Assembly (NCBI GenBank): GCA_015680685.1
Contig: MNCI01023361.1
Span: forward strand, 16,684-80,683
Direction of reading: 5' to 3'
DNA length: 64,000 nucleotides
Origin: Gnetum montanum
Lineage: Eukaryota > Streptophyta > Gnetopsida > Gnetales > Gnetaceae
Below are positions 43,690-55,485 of this stretch, one piece after another. The notes under the pieces were generated by a model. That model saw only the letters and a program-made list of their open reading frames with translations, was not told the origin of the DNA and made no database searches. Both the position numbers and the translations under genes were made by a program. Every line of letters starts with the position of its first letter. Within the stretch, counting starts at the first letter, position 1.

Positions 43690-43920
43690 TTATGCTATGG
43701 CCTGCAACGGCCTTAAACTAGTAATGTAGATTTGTGCGCTGTTATCATTTTCGCTTGTTGTATTACACCATGGCCCGCAACGGCCTTAAACTAGTTACAC
43801 AGAATTGTATACTATGACTCTTTTACGCTTGATTGCGCAGTAGGCCCGCAACGACCCTAAACTAGTCTCTAGTCTTCGCAGAATCGTATGACGACTCGCA
43901 ATGGCCTTAAACTAGCAGAT
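43690..43920 (+). repeat. TAAACT-motif array after TE-5 protease
   Basis: Four copies of a word near GCCCGCAACGGCCTTAAACT with AG following, at about 43700, 43770, 43843 and 43895. No gene lies from 43469 to 44110. Confidence 0.82.
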
Positions 43921-44110
43921 ACATCCTATCATTATCACTTAGGTGAAATTTTCAACAATTACGCTCACCACTCTACAGGAAAAATGCAAAAAGAATAAAA
44001 AAATATGTAACTGACATTTAACGCATCCACCAGGCTTTATAACACGTCTTTTCAGTCATTCGTAAAATGATATTGCACTCAACATTAATAAAACTATGCG
44101 TAAATCATAA

Positions 44111-47100
44111 TTACACATTTTCCCTACTGCCACTATCACCTGTATCTTTTAAGTCTAGATCCAACGCTAATGGATCGTCCTCCAATGGGTCATCATTTCT
44201 AGGAATGATCCTTTCATGAAGAATGTCCTCTTTGTGAGGTCCTCGTTCTGGCGCCGGCTCCAAGGAAAGATGCTCCTCATCGTTGCGTTCTTCTATCTCT
44301 TCTTCTGCCTCTTCCTCTGCTTCCGCCGCTCCCTCTGCTAACTCCTCAGCTTGTTCGTCTTCCCTATCCTCGGCTGGTACCTGAACACAGTAGCACATTA
44401 GCTACACAAGACTTAACATCATAATTAGAAACGCAAACTAAGTCACGCGTAAACTTACTTGTGACGGCCCTGCTTCCACAGCAAAGGGAAGCTTGTCCAG
44501 GCTAGCCCACAGGCGCTTCATAATCTCTTCCTCTATAAGATCTGGCCATACATCCTCTCCCAAGGCAGCTCCAGCCTTCACTTTCCCTTTCTCCACGCTG
44601 CTCCAGTGGGTTGGGTCCGGGAAGAAAGTAGGGATTGTAGCCTGACCCCCAGGAAGAGTCATTGCCCTTTCAGGGGATGCGCTTACAGTCACCTGCTCCT
44701 CGAACCTCTTGAAGGCTTCGAAAGCTCCGATGACATCCAGGAATACTTCCAAGGATTGGGCCCTGACGGCAAGATCATAGTAGAGTTTTCGATAAGCAAT
44801 ACTCTCCCTCTTGTACAAGTGCTTGTGGTCCTTCTCCTTCTACCCCCACTCTTGCACGCTTGCACAATAATCCCTCCAGTCTCGACTTTTCTGGGCTAGG
44901 AGTTCTATCTACATTCGCTACTCGACTAACGCTCGACTGGTTTGTATGCTGTTCTTGATGGCTATCCAATACCAGGAGTAATCGACGAGAGTGGTACGCC
45001 AGTCTTCATCCCCTATCGCTCGCGCCTGTAGGAAGTCGCACCGTAATTTTAAGTCTCTGACCTCTTTGGTCAGAGACTCAACCCTCTACTCTGACTTCTG
45101 CAACCTTTTCCATATATTTTCATTTACGCCCCTACTTTCCCATAAGGAGCGTGTCGAGCATAATGCACATTTACGTAGTTCCTCATAAATGTGACATGGC
45201 ATGGCTGCTTCATTGGATGGCGGCTCCACTGTGTCCAGATCAATGAACTCCGTGGGATCCCATCGGAGGTAAGCTCCTAACAGAAACAACCATCAAACAT
45301 TGATGACATATTACCACTATGCGATATCACAAACTTATTACGACCATAACGTACCNNNNNNNNNNNNNNNNNNNNNNNNNNNNNNNNNNNNNNNNNNNNN
45401 NNNNNNNNNNNNNNNNNNNNNNNNNNNNNNNNNNNNNNNNNNNNNNNNNNNNNNNNNNNNNNNNNNNNNNNNNNNNNNNNNNNNNNNNNNNNNNNNNNNN
45501 NNNNNNNNNNNNNNNNNNNNNNNNNNNNNNNNNNNNNNNNNNNNNNNNNNNNNNNNNNNNNNNNNNNNNNNNNNNNNNNNNNNNNNNNNNNNNNNNNNNN
45601 NNNNNNNNNNNNNNNNNNNNNNNNNNNNNNNNNNNNNNNNNNNNNNNNNNNNNNNNNNNNNNNNNNNNNNNNNNNNNNNNNNNNNNNNNNNNNNNNNNNN
45701 NNNNNNNNNNNNNNNNNNNNNNNNNNNNNNNNNNNNNNNNNNNNNNNNNNNNNNNNNNNNNNNNNNNNNNNNNNNNNNNNNNNNNNNNNNNNNNNNNNNN
45801 NNNNNNNNNNNNNNNNNNNNNNNNNNNNNNNNNNNNNNNNNNNNNNNNNNNNNNNNNNNNNNNNNNNNNNNNNNNNNNNNNNNNNNNNNNNNNNNNNNNN
45901 NNNNNNNNNNNNNNNNNNNNNNNNNNNNNNNNNNNNNNNNNNNNNNNNNCCCACGGGTAGTGCTGAGGATATGGGCAATCCAAGGTTTGGATAGCTGGTC
46001 TCAGTCTTGCTGCACCCAGACCCCATTCCTTTGAATGACCAGAAACTCAGCAAACCGCCGGAGGCAAGCTATGAAGAAGGCATAATGCACATTGAAATGG
46101 GACTCAAGCTTCTCACGAAGCTTGATCATCTCATTACGCAGTCCTTTGGCAAAATAGCTTGCCCAATTGAACTGGGTCCCCTCCTCTAGAACCTCTTGCA
46201 TAATACGGGTCTGTTCTACAGAAAAGAACTTCCCCTGCGAGAGAGTTTTGGGGAAGTTCCCGGCCCAGAAAAGGGGATAAAGTGTCTTGGCAACTCCCAT
46301 CTTGAATCTTTCGCAGGGAAACCCTTTAGTCTCCTTCGAGATCCTTACCCACTCCTTCAGCCAATTCTAGAAAGCAACGCTCCTTTTCGCCTTCTCACTT
46401 ACGGGAGGGCCATCTGAGGGAACACCAAAGAGGTCCGCGAAGAACTGAGCGTTTATGTTAAAGCTTACGCGCACGTTATGTACGCGCGTCCAGAAACGCT
46501 CGACCTTTTCGTTGAAGGAGTTGACCAGAGTTAGCATTTCACTAGAAGGGACATTAGGAGTTGCAGCCAAAAATAGGTGCATTAGCTCTGCTGCTTGGAT
46601 CTTGGAGGTCACCGCGAATGGGGCCACCGAGTGGCCAAGCCAGCGCTGTATGTCTTTGATCTCGCCATAGTGGAAGAGGACAATGTTCGCCTCACAGCCG
46701 GAAATCGTAAGGGTAATCTTCCAAGATTCCCTAACTGCACAACGTGAAGCACAAATTAACCAAAGCTCTATTATGCAATGTCTATAATTTACAATTACAT
46801 TACGCAATAACCAACTATACAACAGCTTTACTGGGGCCAAATGGCAAAGGAAATGGCGGGAGTTCCCTCTGCACGTCCTCGATGGTAAGGGGCGGATCTA
46901 AGGTCCAGTCATCGTGCAACCACCGAAGTCTCTGGCAATTCTCAAAATCCCTAGCGTAACGGGTGGGGTACTCACGCATGTCAAAGCCAATCTGCTCTAT
47001 AACACCAGCGCGCACGTTGCTAGTTGCGGTAAACGCCATTATCGCCGTTTCGGCCCATGATAACACATCCCTATCTCCAACTAACCTATTGTCCTGAATA

Positions 47101-48044
47101 AAGAACCTGTACCATACAACATAAGCTTATTTTACATTTTTCACATAGGCTTCTCTTACATAAAACAAAACAGAAACATAGACAGTTACTAAAATTCGCT
47201 TACCCGCCTGCATAGTACACCATGCCTTGTGGGTTCTAGAAACAGGTCGAGACATGGCGAGCCATGAACAGCGTGTTATATGCATGATAACAGCTGAATC
47301 GAGCCATTTCCCAAACCCATTTTAAGCTCTGCAAGCCCTGGGCGCTAATTTCTCGGTCCTCGGGATGGCCCGTATCGATGGCCCCGTCTGTCAAAAAGGC
47401 TAGAATCCTTTGCACAAAACCCGCCAGCAGGTACTCTAATAGGGCACCGACGATGTCATCAAACAAATCAGACCACACGATGACGCTGAAGTTGCGCAGC
47501 AAGAACTGTAGAAACTCCAACGCACCCTGTCAAAACCATATTGCATTCCATTGCAACCGCGTGTGCGGGGGAGGGACATTGGGGACGATGAGGTTTATAC
47601 AACACAGAATCCCAACAATATCCAACACAACCAGAATGGGATTTAGCGCCACGCTGTACAGAAAACCTAATACATACATCAAAACCCACATTTACATTTA
47701 CACCACTAATATAGAAAACTTATAAATTACACCCAACTATCCAAGCTGAAATTACCCAAACCCTTGCAATAACGCAAGGTTCATCCCTGACAACGACGAT
47801 AGACTCAACCCCATTAAACCCTCGCATTAACTCAAGGTCCACAATTTTGACACTCACATTCACGCAAAAGACATCACGAAAATTAGACATTAAGAACAAT
47901 AATAAGCATATGAAGAATGGCCTACTGGTTCAAAGGCGTAGGGTCACAAACATCGACCAGCGCCTGCGAAACATGATTCAGATTTTCTTGCACTTTATCA
48001 ATTTTGGCCAGTTTTGCGTTCTTCCTCTTGATCTTCGGTGCCAT
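44111..48044 (-). pseudogene. TE-5 antisense multi-exon gene
   Basis: Exons on the minus strand: 48044 to about 47926, 47526-47204, 47093-46832, 46734 into the N gap, then 45276-44459 and 44380-44111; two more should lie in the gap. Splice signals include GCGG|GTAAGC, TTATTCAG|GACAA, CCCCA|GTAAAG, TTGTGCAG|TTAGG, CTGTTAG|GAGC, CACAA|GTAAGT and TGTTCAG|GTACC, matching TE-2 or TE-4. Exon 1 starts M-A-P-K-I-K-R-K, resembling a nuclear signal. Exon 4 has F-F-A-D-L-F-G-V-P and F-N-W-A-S-Y-F. Exon 7 has long charged, helix-prone stretches. The tail is Glu-rich. Stops (e.g. 45086, 46367) show decay. The exon-1 donor is uncertain because its phase does not fit exon 2. Function unknown. Confidence 0.78.
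45356..45949. other. Assembly gap (594 N)
   Basis: Run of N inside the TE-5 antisense gene, over the part matching TE-4 35600-36475 (end of exon 4 to exon 6). Confidence 0.99.
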
Positions 48045-48457
48045 TGCGACGGCTTCAGAATTTTTCACAGCTTAACACTTGCAAATCTTTGCAATATTAC
48101 ACGCTCTAACTTTCTGCTCTTCCTTCTCTCAGCGACAGTCACGAGTTCTAATTCTCAACAACCAACAACCTATCCTCATAAAAAAAAACTACTTACGTAT
48201 ACGCGAGGATCACCGACTTGATATCTGATTTCAGTGGGACCTTCCTAAAATGGAACCCGAAAATCCAGATATTAATGCGGCTGATATCGCACGTGCAACT
48301 GTCCGAAATGACGTTAAACTACCACATCTTATCGCCTCGTAATCGGGTAGCATTGATTACAGCTTGTTTACAATATTCAAAATTCAGTTAGCTTGCCACG
48401 TTCAACGACAGCACATCACCCTTCTTCTAAGCATTTACGCACTTTGCGATTTTGCAG
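48045..48457. promoter_or_regulatory. Divergent spacer between TE-5 antisense gene and RT frame
   Basis: About 410 bases separate the antisense ATG from the RT frame. A single copy of the word GAAATGACGTTAAACTAC lies at ~48307 and GTATACGC at ~48197. It ends in a pyrimidine-rich stretch with GATTTTGCAG (to 48457), a plausible splice acceptor for pol. No TATA box is obvious. Confidence 0.45.
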
Positions 48458-50793
48458 GACAGACGGGAAATGGACGCAATATTTTCAGCGCCTCTAGCTT
48501 TGACAGGCCCATACGGGAAAGTAGTTAGGCAAGTCGATTCCACGCTAGTAGACGTCAACCCCCCTTTAGAAGGCGTAACCATAGCTGCGTCGGAGATGTC
48601 CCCAGAGTGGCCAGAACAGTCGACGCACACGCTAGACCTGGAGGTCGGGGACATAACTGAAGATCCCCTCAGTGAGGTTTCTATCATTACACATAAGGGT
48701 CAAGACAAAACGCTTAAAGTCAGCTCTTTATTAGACCAGAAAACGCACGATGCCATAACACAGGTCCTGTAAGACAACATTACTGTCTTTGCATGGTCAT
48801 ACGAGGATATGCCTGGATTAGATCCCAGGCTAATCCAGCATAACATCATCTTAGACCCGCAGATTAAAGCAGTTAGACAAAAGGCACGCAAAATCAAGCC
48901 AGAGATCGCGCTAGCCATGCATGATGAAATCACTAAACTATATCAGGCTGGTTTCATCTGCACAGTCGATTACTTGGATTGGGTGTCTAACATTGTACTC
49001 GTCCCAAAGAAGACTGGAAGTATACGCATCTGCATAGACTTCCGGGATTTGAATAAGGCCACAATCAAAGATAACTTCCCGTTGCCGAGTATTGACTAGC
49101 TAGTGGATACAATAGCTGGGCATGCGCTTCTATCCTTCATGGATGGCTTTTTTGGCTATAACCAGATTCGTATTAATCTAGAACATCAATTGACCATAAC
49201 ATTCATGACGCCCTGGGGCACCTTTTGTTACACTATGATGCCTTTTGGCCTAAAGAATGCCGGAGCAACGTATCAACGAGCCATGACATACATCTTCAGC
49301 GATTACCTCCTTGGAAGGCTAAATGACTACGTAGATGACATAGCTATTAAGTCTTTAAAGTCTAAGGATCATTCGGGGGACTTGGAGTTAGTCCTTAAAA
49401 GATGTTCCAAATACGAGCTCCGGCTTAACCCAAAGAAGTGCGTATTCGGAGTCAAAATCGGATGCATGCTGGGGTTTCTGGTGTCGGAAACTGGCATACG
49501 AGTTGACCCTGATAAGGTCAAAGCCATTGTCGAGTTAACGCCTCTTATAGAACTCAAGCAATTACGCGGGCTACAGGGGCGCTTACAGTTTATACACCAG
49601 TTCATTTCAAGGTTAACCGACAAGTTACACCCTATGCAACACTTGCTGAAAAAGGGAGTTAATTTCGAATGGACCGACGATTGCCAGCGTGCGTTTGACA
49701 GCTTAAAGCAAGAACTGCAACATTTACCGATAGTTTTCCCACCACAAAGGGATTTTCCATTTTACATTTACCTCGCAACTTCGGACGTAGCGTTAGCAGC
49801 GTTACTTTATCAAAGGAGGGATGATGGGTCGGAAGTGCCCATCTACTACTTGATTCACGCTCTATGTGCGTACGAAACGAGGTATAACGACGTCGAGCGT
49901 AATTGCCTAACATTAGTTTTTACGCTTAAGAAATGTAGGCATTATCTTTTCCGTAGCAAAGTCAACGTCATTTGTAAAAACAACATTCTTAGGGCCATTA
50001 CGCATAGCTTATACGAGAGTAGTAAAATAGCTCACTGAAAGGCTATCACGGCAGAATTCGATCTACACTATATTGGCCAATCATCTACGAAAGGCCAAGC
50101 GATAGCTGACTAGTTAATAACCTCACCGATTAACAATCAAGCAACTATAGAGCCAGAGTTCCCTGACGAACATGTACATAGTTTAAGCCCTGTCTCGATA
50201 GGCCCCAAAGCAACGTTATATTTCGACGGGGCTTCAACCACTAGAGGTGGCAGTGCTACCACTGTTATTACACTATCACCTGGGGATGTGCATCTACACT
50301 CTTATCACTTGACCTTCCCCTGTACGAACAATGTGGCAGAGTATGAGGGGCTCCTCAGGGGATTACTAACTACCAGTGAACTCGATGTTCGACACCTGGT
50401 GATTAGAGGCGATTCGATGCTTGTCATAAATTAGATCACTGGAGTCTACACCTGCAAGGTTGTACATTTGCAGCCCTACTGCAATACGGCTAAAGATCTC
50501 CTGAGACGATTCGCGACCATCGATGCCTAGCACGTGCCACGCACGGATAACACACTGGCCGACGCACTGGCAACACTGGCTTTGAACGTGCCTGCACATA
50601 TTTTTGACACCTGCCCCGCATTGATTATAGACTGCATAGATCCTATCATTCAGACAACGCAAATCTCCTCTCTTCTTGAGGAAAGCACGCCTGAATGGTA
50701 CGATGACATTAAAACTTACCTTTTACAGGGCGAGCTACCATCTGCATTGACACGTGCACAGAAAGACGTAATCCGTAAGCGGGCTAAGTAATA
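48458..50793 (+). pseudogene. pol: TE-5 reverse transcriptase and dual RNase H
   Basis: The frame opens after the acceptor-like CAG at 48457, with an ATG at 48470 matching the TE-2 ATG. RT motifs: I-D-F-R-D-L-N (~49036), F-M-D-G-F-F-G-Y-N-Q (~49137), P-F-G-L-K-N-A-G-A-T-Y-Q (~49243) and Y-V-D-D (~49328). The degenerate RNase H (~49750-50000) reads F-Y-I-Y-L-A-T. The archaeal-type RNase H (~50220-50590) has D in F-D-G-A-S, E in A-E-Y-E-G-L, D in G-D-S-M-L and D in N-T-L-A-D-A-L-A. Stops at 48770, 49097, 50036 and several later positions match Gln or Trp codons in TE-2. Confidence 0.9.
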
Positions 50794-51935
50794 CGTCATC
50801 ATCGGAGATAGCACTCTTTGTAGAAGTTCCTTTGATGGCGTGATGCTGACTTGCGTTAACAAAGACCAAGCACAGCTATAGTCGGCAAAGTTCACAAGGG
50901 ACTGTGCGGTGGCCACGTAGAACCATGGGCTATGGCCTTAATAATCCGTCGGATAGGATATTACTAGCCACGTATAGAAAAAGATTGTCTGACGAAGGTT
51001 AAAACCTGTGACACGTGTCAGCATCACGCAAATCTTATACACGTGTCACCCACAGAATTACATACAACACAAATAACATGGCCATTTCAACGATGGAGAC
51101 TAGACATCATAGGCCCATCACGCCGAAGTCTTCCGCAGGTCATAGCTTCATCATTACCGCTATTGAGTATTTTACGAAGTGGGTAGAGGCTGTTCCCCTG
51201 CGAAAGATCACATCTTAACAGATTTGCCATTTTATCCTAGACAATATAGTAACCAGATTTGGTCTCCCGATGACTATCGTGACCGATAATGGGCCACAAT
51301 TTAGTAGCACGGAAAACAAATCTTTCTATGATAACCTAGGCATCAGACAATCCTTTTCCTCCCCTTATTACCCACAAGCGAATGGTCAAGCTGAAGCAAC
51401 GAACAAAGTGATCATCAATCTGCTCAAGAAAATGCTCAATGGCAACAAAAGGTGGTGGCACGAACAGATCCTCTATGTGCTATGGGCGTATCGTACTACG
51501 TGTAGGATAGCTACGGGTAGTACACCCTATAGCCTGGTTTACGGGTCTGAAGCAGTGCTGCCTCTCGAGTTGCAAATCCCTTCTTTGAGAATGGTCCTCT
51601 CCGTGGTTATAAATGAGACTCAACACACCGAGTCTCGAATCGCAGATCTAGATTCAGTGGAAGAGAAGCGGATACAGGCTCTTGACATGATTGAAAGATA
51701 TCAAGACAAACAACGACAGAAACATCGTCACAACCTTCAACAGCGCCCGGTCAAGAAAGGAGATCTAGTTCTCAAGGCTGTGCGTGAACCAGTAGGCAAG
51801 TTCTCGGCAAACTGGGAAGGCCCTTTCTTGGTGGTCGACGTGTACAGCAACGGAGCATTCAAATTAGCAGATGTTAACGACAATGAATTAGCAAATCTTG
51901 TAAATCATGTATATTTGAAGCGGTATTACATTTAG
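50794..51935 (+). pseudogene. int: TE-5 integrase
   Basis: Continues pol with stops and at least one frameshift between 50791 and 51120. The zinc region has H-K-G-L-C-G-G-H (~50890) and C-D-T-C-Q (~51010). The catalytic triad is visible: D in R-L-D-I-I-G (~51100), D in T-D-N-G-P-Q-F (~51280) and E in N-G-Q-A-E-A-T-N (~51385). The C-terminal domain has F-S-A-N-W-E-G-P-F (~51800) and ends at TAG 51933. This is the only integrase in a Tat element here with all three catalytic residues present in the sequence. Confidence 0.9.
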
Positions 51936-51949
51936 CAGCATCTACGGTG

Positions 51950-52470
51950 TCAACAGCATGTATGACAATAACCGTCCACTACGATGCTAAACTGGCGCTG
52001 ATCGTCTGCCACGACGTAAAATTGGCATTCCTTACACACGTCTGCTACGATGCTAAACTGGCACTGATCGTCTGTCACGACGTAAAACTGGCATTCCTTA
52101 CACACGTCTGCTATAATGCTAAACTGGCACTGATCACCCGCCACAACATAAAACGGGCATTCCTTGCACGCGTCCGCCACGACGCTAAACTGGCAATAAT
52201 CGTCCGCCATGACGCTAAACTGGCAAGTTGCAACCGTCCGCTAAGACGTAAAACTGGCAATGTTGTACAGGTCCACCAAGACGAAAAACTGGCATCTTTT
52301 GCACACGTCTGCCACGACGCTAAACTGGCACAGGTAAGTAGCCGTCCGCTACGATGTAAAACTAGCACTTCTCGATCTGCCCAGACTTTAAACTGGGACC
52401 ATGGTTTGCTGAGACTTAAAACCAGCGATGACAATCTACTAGGACTTAAAACTGGGACTTACAGACTGCT
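51950..52470 (+). repeat. Tandem array after TE-5 integrase
   Basis: About a dozen imperfect units such as CGTCTGCTACGATGCTAAAC followed by TGGCA, alternating with CGTCTGCCACGACGTAAAAC-type units. It includes a direct repeat of about 65 bases (51992-52060 and 52059-52125). Confidence 0.87.
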
Positions 52471-52701
52471 GCCATGTAACTCAGGGAGCATGATCATCTC
52501 TGCGCAGCTGCACAACAAAAAAGATGGGATACTGGGATAGTCCCAGCGTCGCCACCCCACTGGCATCCTACTGATTCCTCGGACAAGCTGAGAGGCATCT
52601 TACTGATCCCTCGGAGATGCCGTCGCTGTGCCCACTACAGTGGTAGTACCTCTGAGAGTTTAGTCTCGCCAGTCGGAGCCCCGACGACATCCTCGTCGAC
52701 G

Positions 52702-53022
52702 ATGACCTCGGCGACCTCTGCCAATCATTGCTATCGGACGTCGGCTTCGCAAATTCATCTTGCTGGTTCCTTGCCTAACCAGTTACGTGTGCTATGTCTG
52801 ATGCCTTTTCGCGAAGATATGCTCGGCCAATTGTCAGGATTGGCGGTTCCGCCCTCATGCTCCAGCTCCTTCTTCATGGCCCAATCGCTCTATCTCGCAT
52901 CAAATGGTGCTCGTTTCAACAACCTCGCCTCTTGTTCGTCTAAGAAATCGTGCTCTCTATTTTCTTCTATGGTTGCAGGTTACTTACGTCGGAGGATGTC
53001 GTTCAAAGGCGCGTCCATCTGA
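52702..53022 (+). CDS. TE-5 unrecognised ORF downstream of integrase
   Basis: A 106-codon frame matching the C-terminal part of the TE-4 frame at 33776-34252, with the same final residues M-S-F-K-G-A-S-I. Ser- and Leu-rich; no domain recognised. In this copy the upstream part of the TE-4 frame is not open, so the start is uncertain. Sequence from 53023 to 53563 shows no gene. Confidence 0.38.
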   Translation: MTSATSANHCYRTSASQIHLAGSLPNQLRVLCLMPFREDMLGQLSGLAVPPSCSSSFFMAQSLYLASNGARFNNLASCSSKKSCSLFSSMVAGYLRRRMSFKGASI

Positions 53023-53563
53023 GCGGTGAAGTGCAATAGCGTGTTGAAATGGCTGCTCAGGTTTGCCCGACCACCTAGACCTGCATGCCTATACCTCTCA
53101 CAATCCTACCCTTAGCTCTTATTTCCCTTCGTCCCCACCACTCGCTTCCCATACGCAATAGCTACATACGCAAGTATCCAGTTCCCACACTCACACTAGC
53201 AGGGATATCGCAAAAGTCATGCGCTATGCTCCTTTTGCATGCATTCCTGCTATAATCAGTGATAGAGAGATCTCAGACTGACGCGCTACGCTCGTTTGAA
53301 AGCATTCCTGTTGACATACATGTGCGTACATTTCTGTGCGTTCAGTAAGTGTATCCCACACTCTTACCATCCCGACTTATGTTGTGTCTACCCTAAACCT
53401 GTTCCCACCATGCCATTCTATCTCCCATTCCCTCCAGCTTTGCTCTTCCATGTTGACAGGGAAATCCTTGAGTAGCCATGGACGGACGCTGTTCTTGCTT
53501 CTACCAATCCGATGTTTCGTATTCTTTGTCGACGTCTTTCGGGTAAGCCCTCCAGCTGTCAAC

Positions 53564-53576
53564 AAAGAGGGGCCAT
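53564..53576 (+). other. TE-5 polypurine tract
   Basis: AAAGAGGGGCCAT directly before the 3' LTR. Confidence 0.87.
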
Positions 53577-55033
53577 TGAAACATTGTGAAAATTGCGAGT
53601 CGGCCTCAGGCAAAGATTCGCAATTCAGACAAGGATGAATCTCAGAATTCTAGAAGGGAGACTAAGACAGAACAACACCAAGGGGCGCGTAGCATCAAGT
53701 CCGCAACTTCTTGTGCAGATTCCTAATCTTTCTATGCTTTTGTTGTTTACGCTATATCACGCAACGTAGCGTAATGGCACTTAGCGTGATTTTGCTTAAA
53801 CATAGTCCAGCATCAGAAGGATAGTTGCTTCGGCATAGGGAGAAGCTTGAGCAGCGTGAGATGCGACTTCTTGTGTATTTTGCTAAGTCTTTTGTTTAAG
53901 GCCTGGTTTATGCTCTGCTACGCACAGCAGCGTAATAAGCTCCAGAATAGTCAAAGGAAAAGTCTAAGAAAGTGTGGCTGCTCATCATACGCTCATCACG
54001 CAATGTAGCGTATTGCAACGTATTGCGTCGCCAAGCTAAACATTGTTCTACGCTTCATTACACGCGGTCGCGTAAGCAGGTGTAAAATAGCTTTAACTCC
54101 ATTGTTCCCATGTTACGTTACGCTCATACATGCAACACAACGTGAATGAGCGTAATATAACCCAAAGACAGTTGAGACATGCCCAACGCACATCTCTTCC
54201 TCACACGCACAATACGCGAACGAGCCTATTGTGCATAATCATGAAGTTTGATGCAAAAATGGTCAATTCAACAGTACCCAAAACATTTGAGGCACATGTC
54301 ATCAGGGTTGCGCCTTTTCCACAGGGCGTTGTAGCCTATAAATATCCCAGTTGACAAAGATACAGGGGTTGGCAAATCAGAGAAGGAAAGGCATTTTTCT
54401 AAGCACCAGAGCACCTATTGCTTTTGAGCAAAGACATGGAGAGTAGCACTTTGGCAATTGTTGACAGCATCACCTTATGGTAGAAACAGAGCACGGTTTG
54501 CTTTGAGCACCGGTGACAGGAGTAATCGTTCTACTGGGAAGACTCTATTGGTCAGAAACAGTTGATCGGTAGACTTTGGAGCTTGACCTTCCTTGCATCC
54601 CGGCTTTAACCCATGAGGTAGATCAGACTTCTGTTTGGACAGTTTTCTTGTTGTTTTGTGCTTGCTTTACATCTGGTAATCAGGGTCTCCCCAGTGTAAC
54701 AAGATATACAAGATATACATTCTTCAAGTCAAAGCATAGATCTTAAAACTATGTGTTTTCTCTTATGTTAGCCGCCTCTTATCATGTTTAACGTTATCAG
54801 CGTTGTGATTCATCTACATTGTTTTCCCCTCATTTTTGTGATTCCTCGAATCATATCGTTTCACGAGATATTCATCGGTTTACTGATTAGTAAGTCCCTG
54901 TCTGATCGATAAGACCGTTCAGGGTGTCGCGGATTCGTTTTTCCAGCATAGCCCTCGCACGGATCCGTGGTTAAAACTGTGTACATAGGATTTGTTCGGT
55001 ATTTTCCAGCTACCGACATTTTCCACCGTTACA
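53577..55033 (+). repeat. TE-5 3' LTR
   Basis: 1457 bases, TGAAACATT to GTTACA, followed by the duplicated target ATTCT. TATA box at 54337-54344. Confidence 0.93.
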
Positions 55034-55038
55034 ATTCT
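55034..55038. other. TE-5 target-site duplication, right
   Basis: ATTCT, identical to 37975-37979. Confidence 0.85.
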
Positions 55039-55041
55039 GTG

Positions 55042-55250
55042 TTGCTAGTTTAAGGCCATTGCGGGCCATGGCATAATACGCGTAAATGATAACGACGTAC
55101 AAGTCTGCGTTACTAGTTTAAGGCCGTTGCGGGCCATCATACGATTCTGCATAATCTAGTAACTAGTTTAAGGTCGTTGCGGGCCTACTGCGTAAGCAAG
55201 CGTGAAGAGTGATAGTATACAATTCTGTGTAACTAGTTTAAGACCGTTGT
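55042..55250 (-). repeat. TAAACT-motif array after TE-4 protease
   Basis: On the plus strand CTAGTTTAAGGCCATTGCGG and relatives at about 55044, 55113, 55158 and 55232; one more unit is at ~37909 on the other side of TE-5. This is the inverse of the TE-5 array. TE-5 inserted inside it. No gene to 55485. Confidence 0.82.
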
Positions 55251-55485
55251 GGGCCATGGTGTAATACCGAAAGCGTAAATGATACTGGTATAGTATTTTG
55301 CGTAATTATGCTAAAGTGATCAGGCAACGTGAATATCATGCGTACGAAAAAGACAACAGTGTGAAGATAAATGAAAAGCGTAAGAACTGAAAACGAAAGT
55401 AACGTGACAATGCATGACATAAAACTGCTAAGTAATAACCATGATAACCCATTAAGAAAAAGATAATGTATGCAAAGAACATCAT

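Larger units (their letters stand above)
37980..55033 (+). mobile_element. TE-5: full-length Tat element with antisense gene
   Basis: A 17.05 kb element with two 1457-base LTRs, ATTCT target duplications, PBS, gag-protease, antisense gene, RT-RNase H-integrase, array and polypurine tract. It sits in TE-4, a deleted member of the same family in the opposite orientation. The first ~165 LTR bases differ at about 8 sites by eye, which is younger than TE-4. Stops in all frames suggest it is no longer autonomous. Confidence 0.94.

Noticed and set aside
45277-46053. Long open frames on both strands across 45300-46050
   Set aside because: They are open only because of 594 N; the same applies to the frames over 19720-20041 and 60125-60392.
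51950-52470. CRISPR-like array (also 20195-20800 and 34340-34975)
   Set aside because: Units are imperfect and variable in spacing, with no unique spacers, and lie at a fixed place in plant retrotransposons.
51947-52540. 197-codon ORF with repeated K-L-A-L and C-H-D motifs
   Set aside because: Direct translation of the tandem array after TE-5 integrase; the unit differs in TE-2 and is not conserved as protein.
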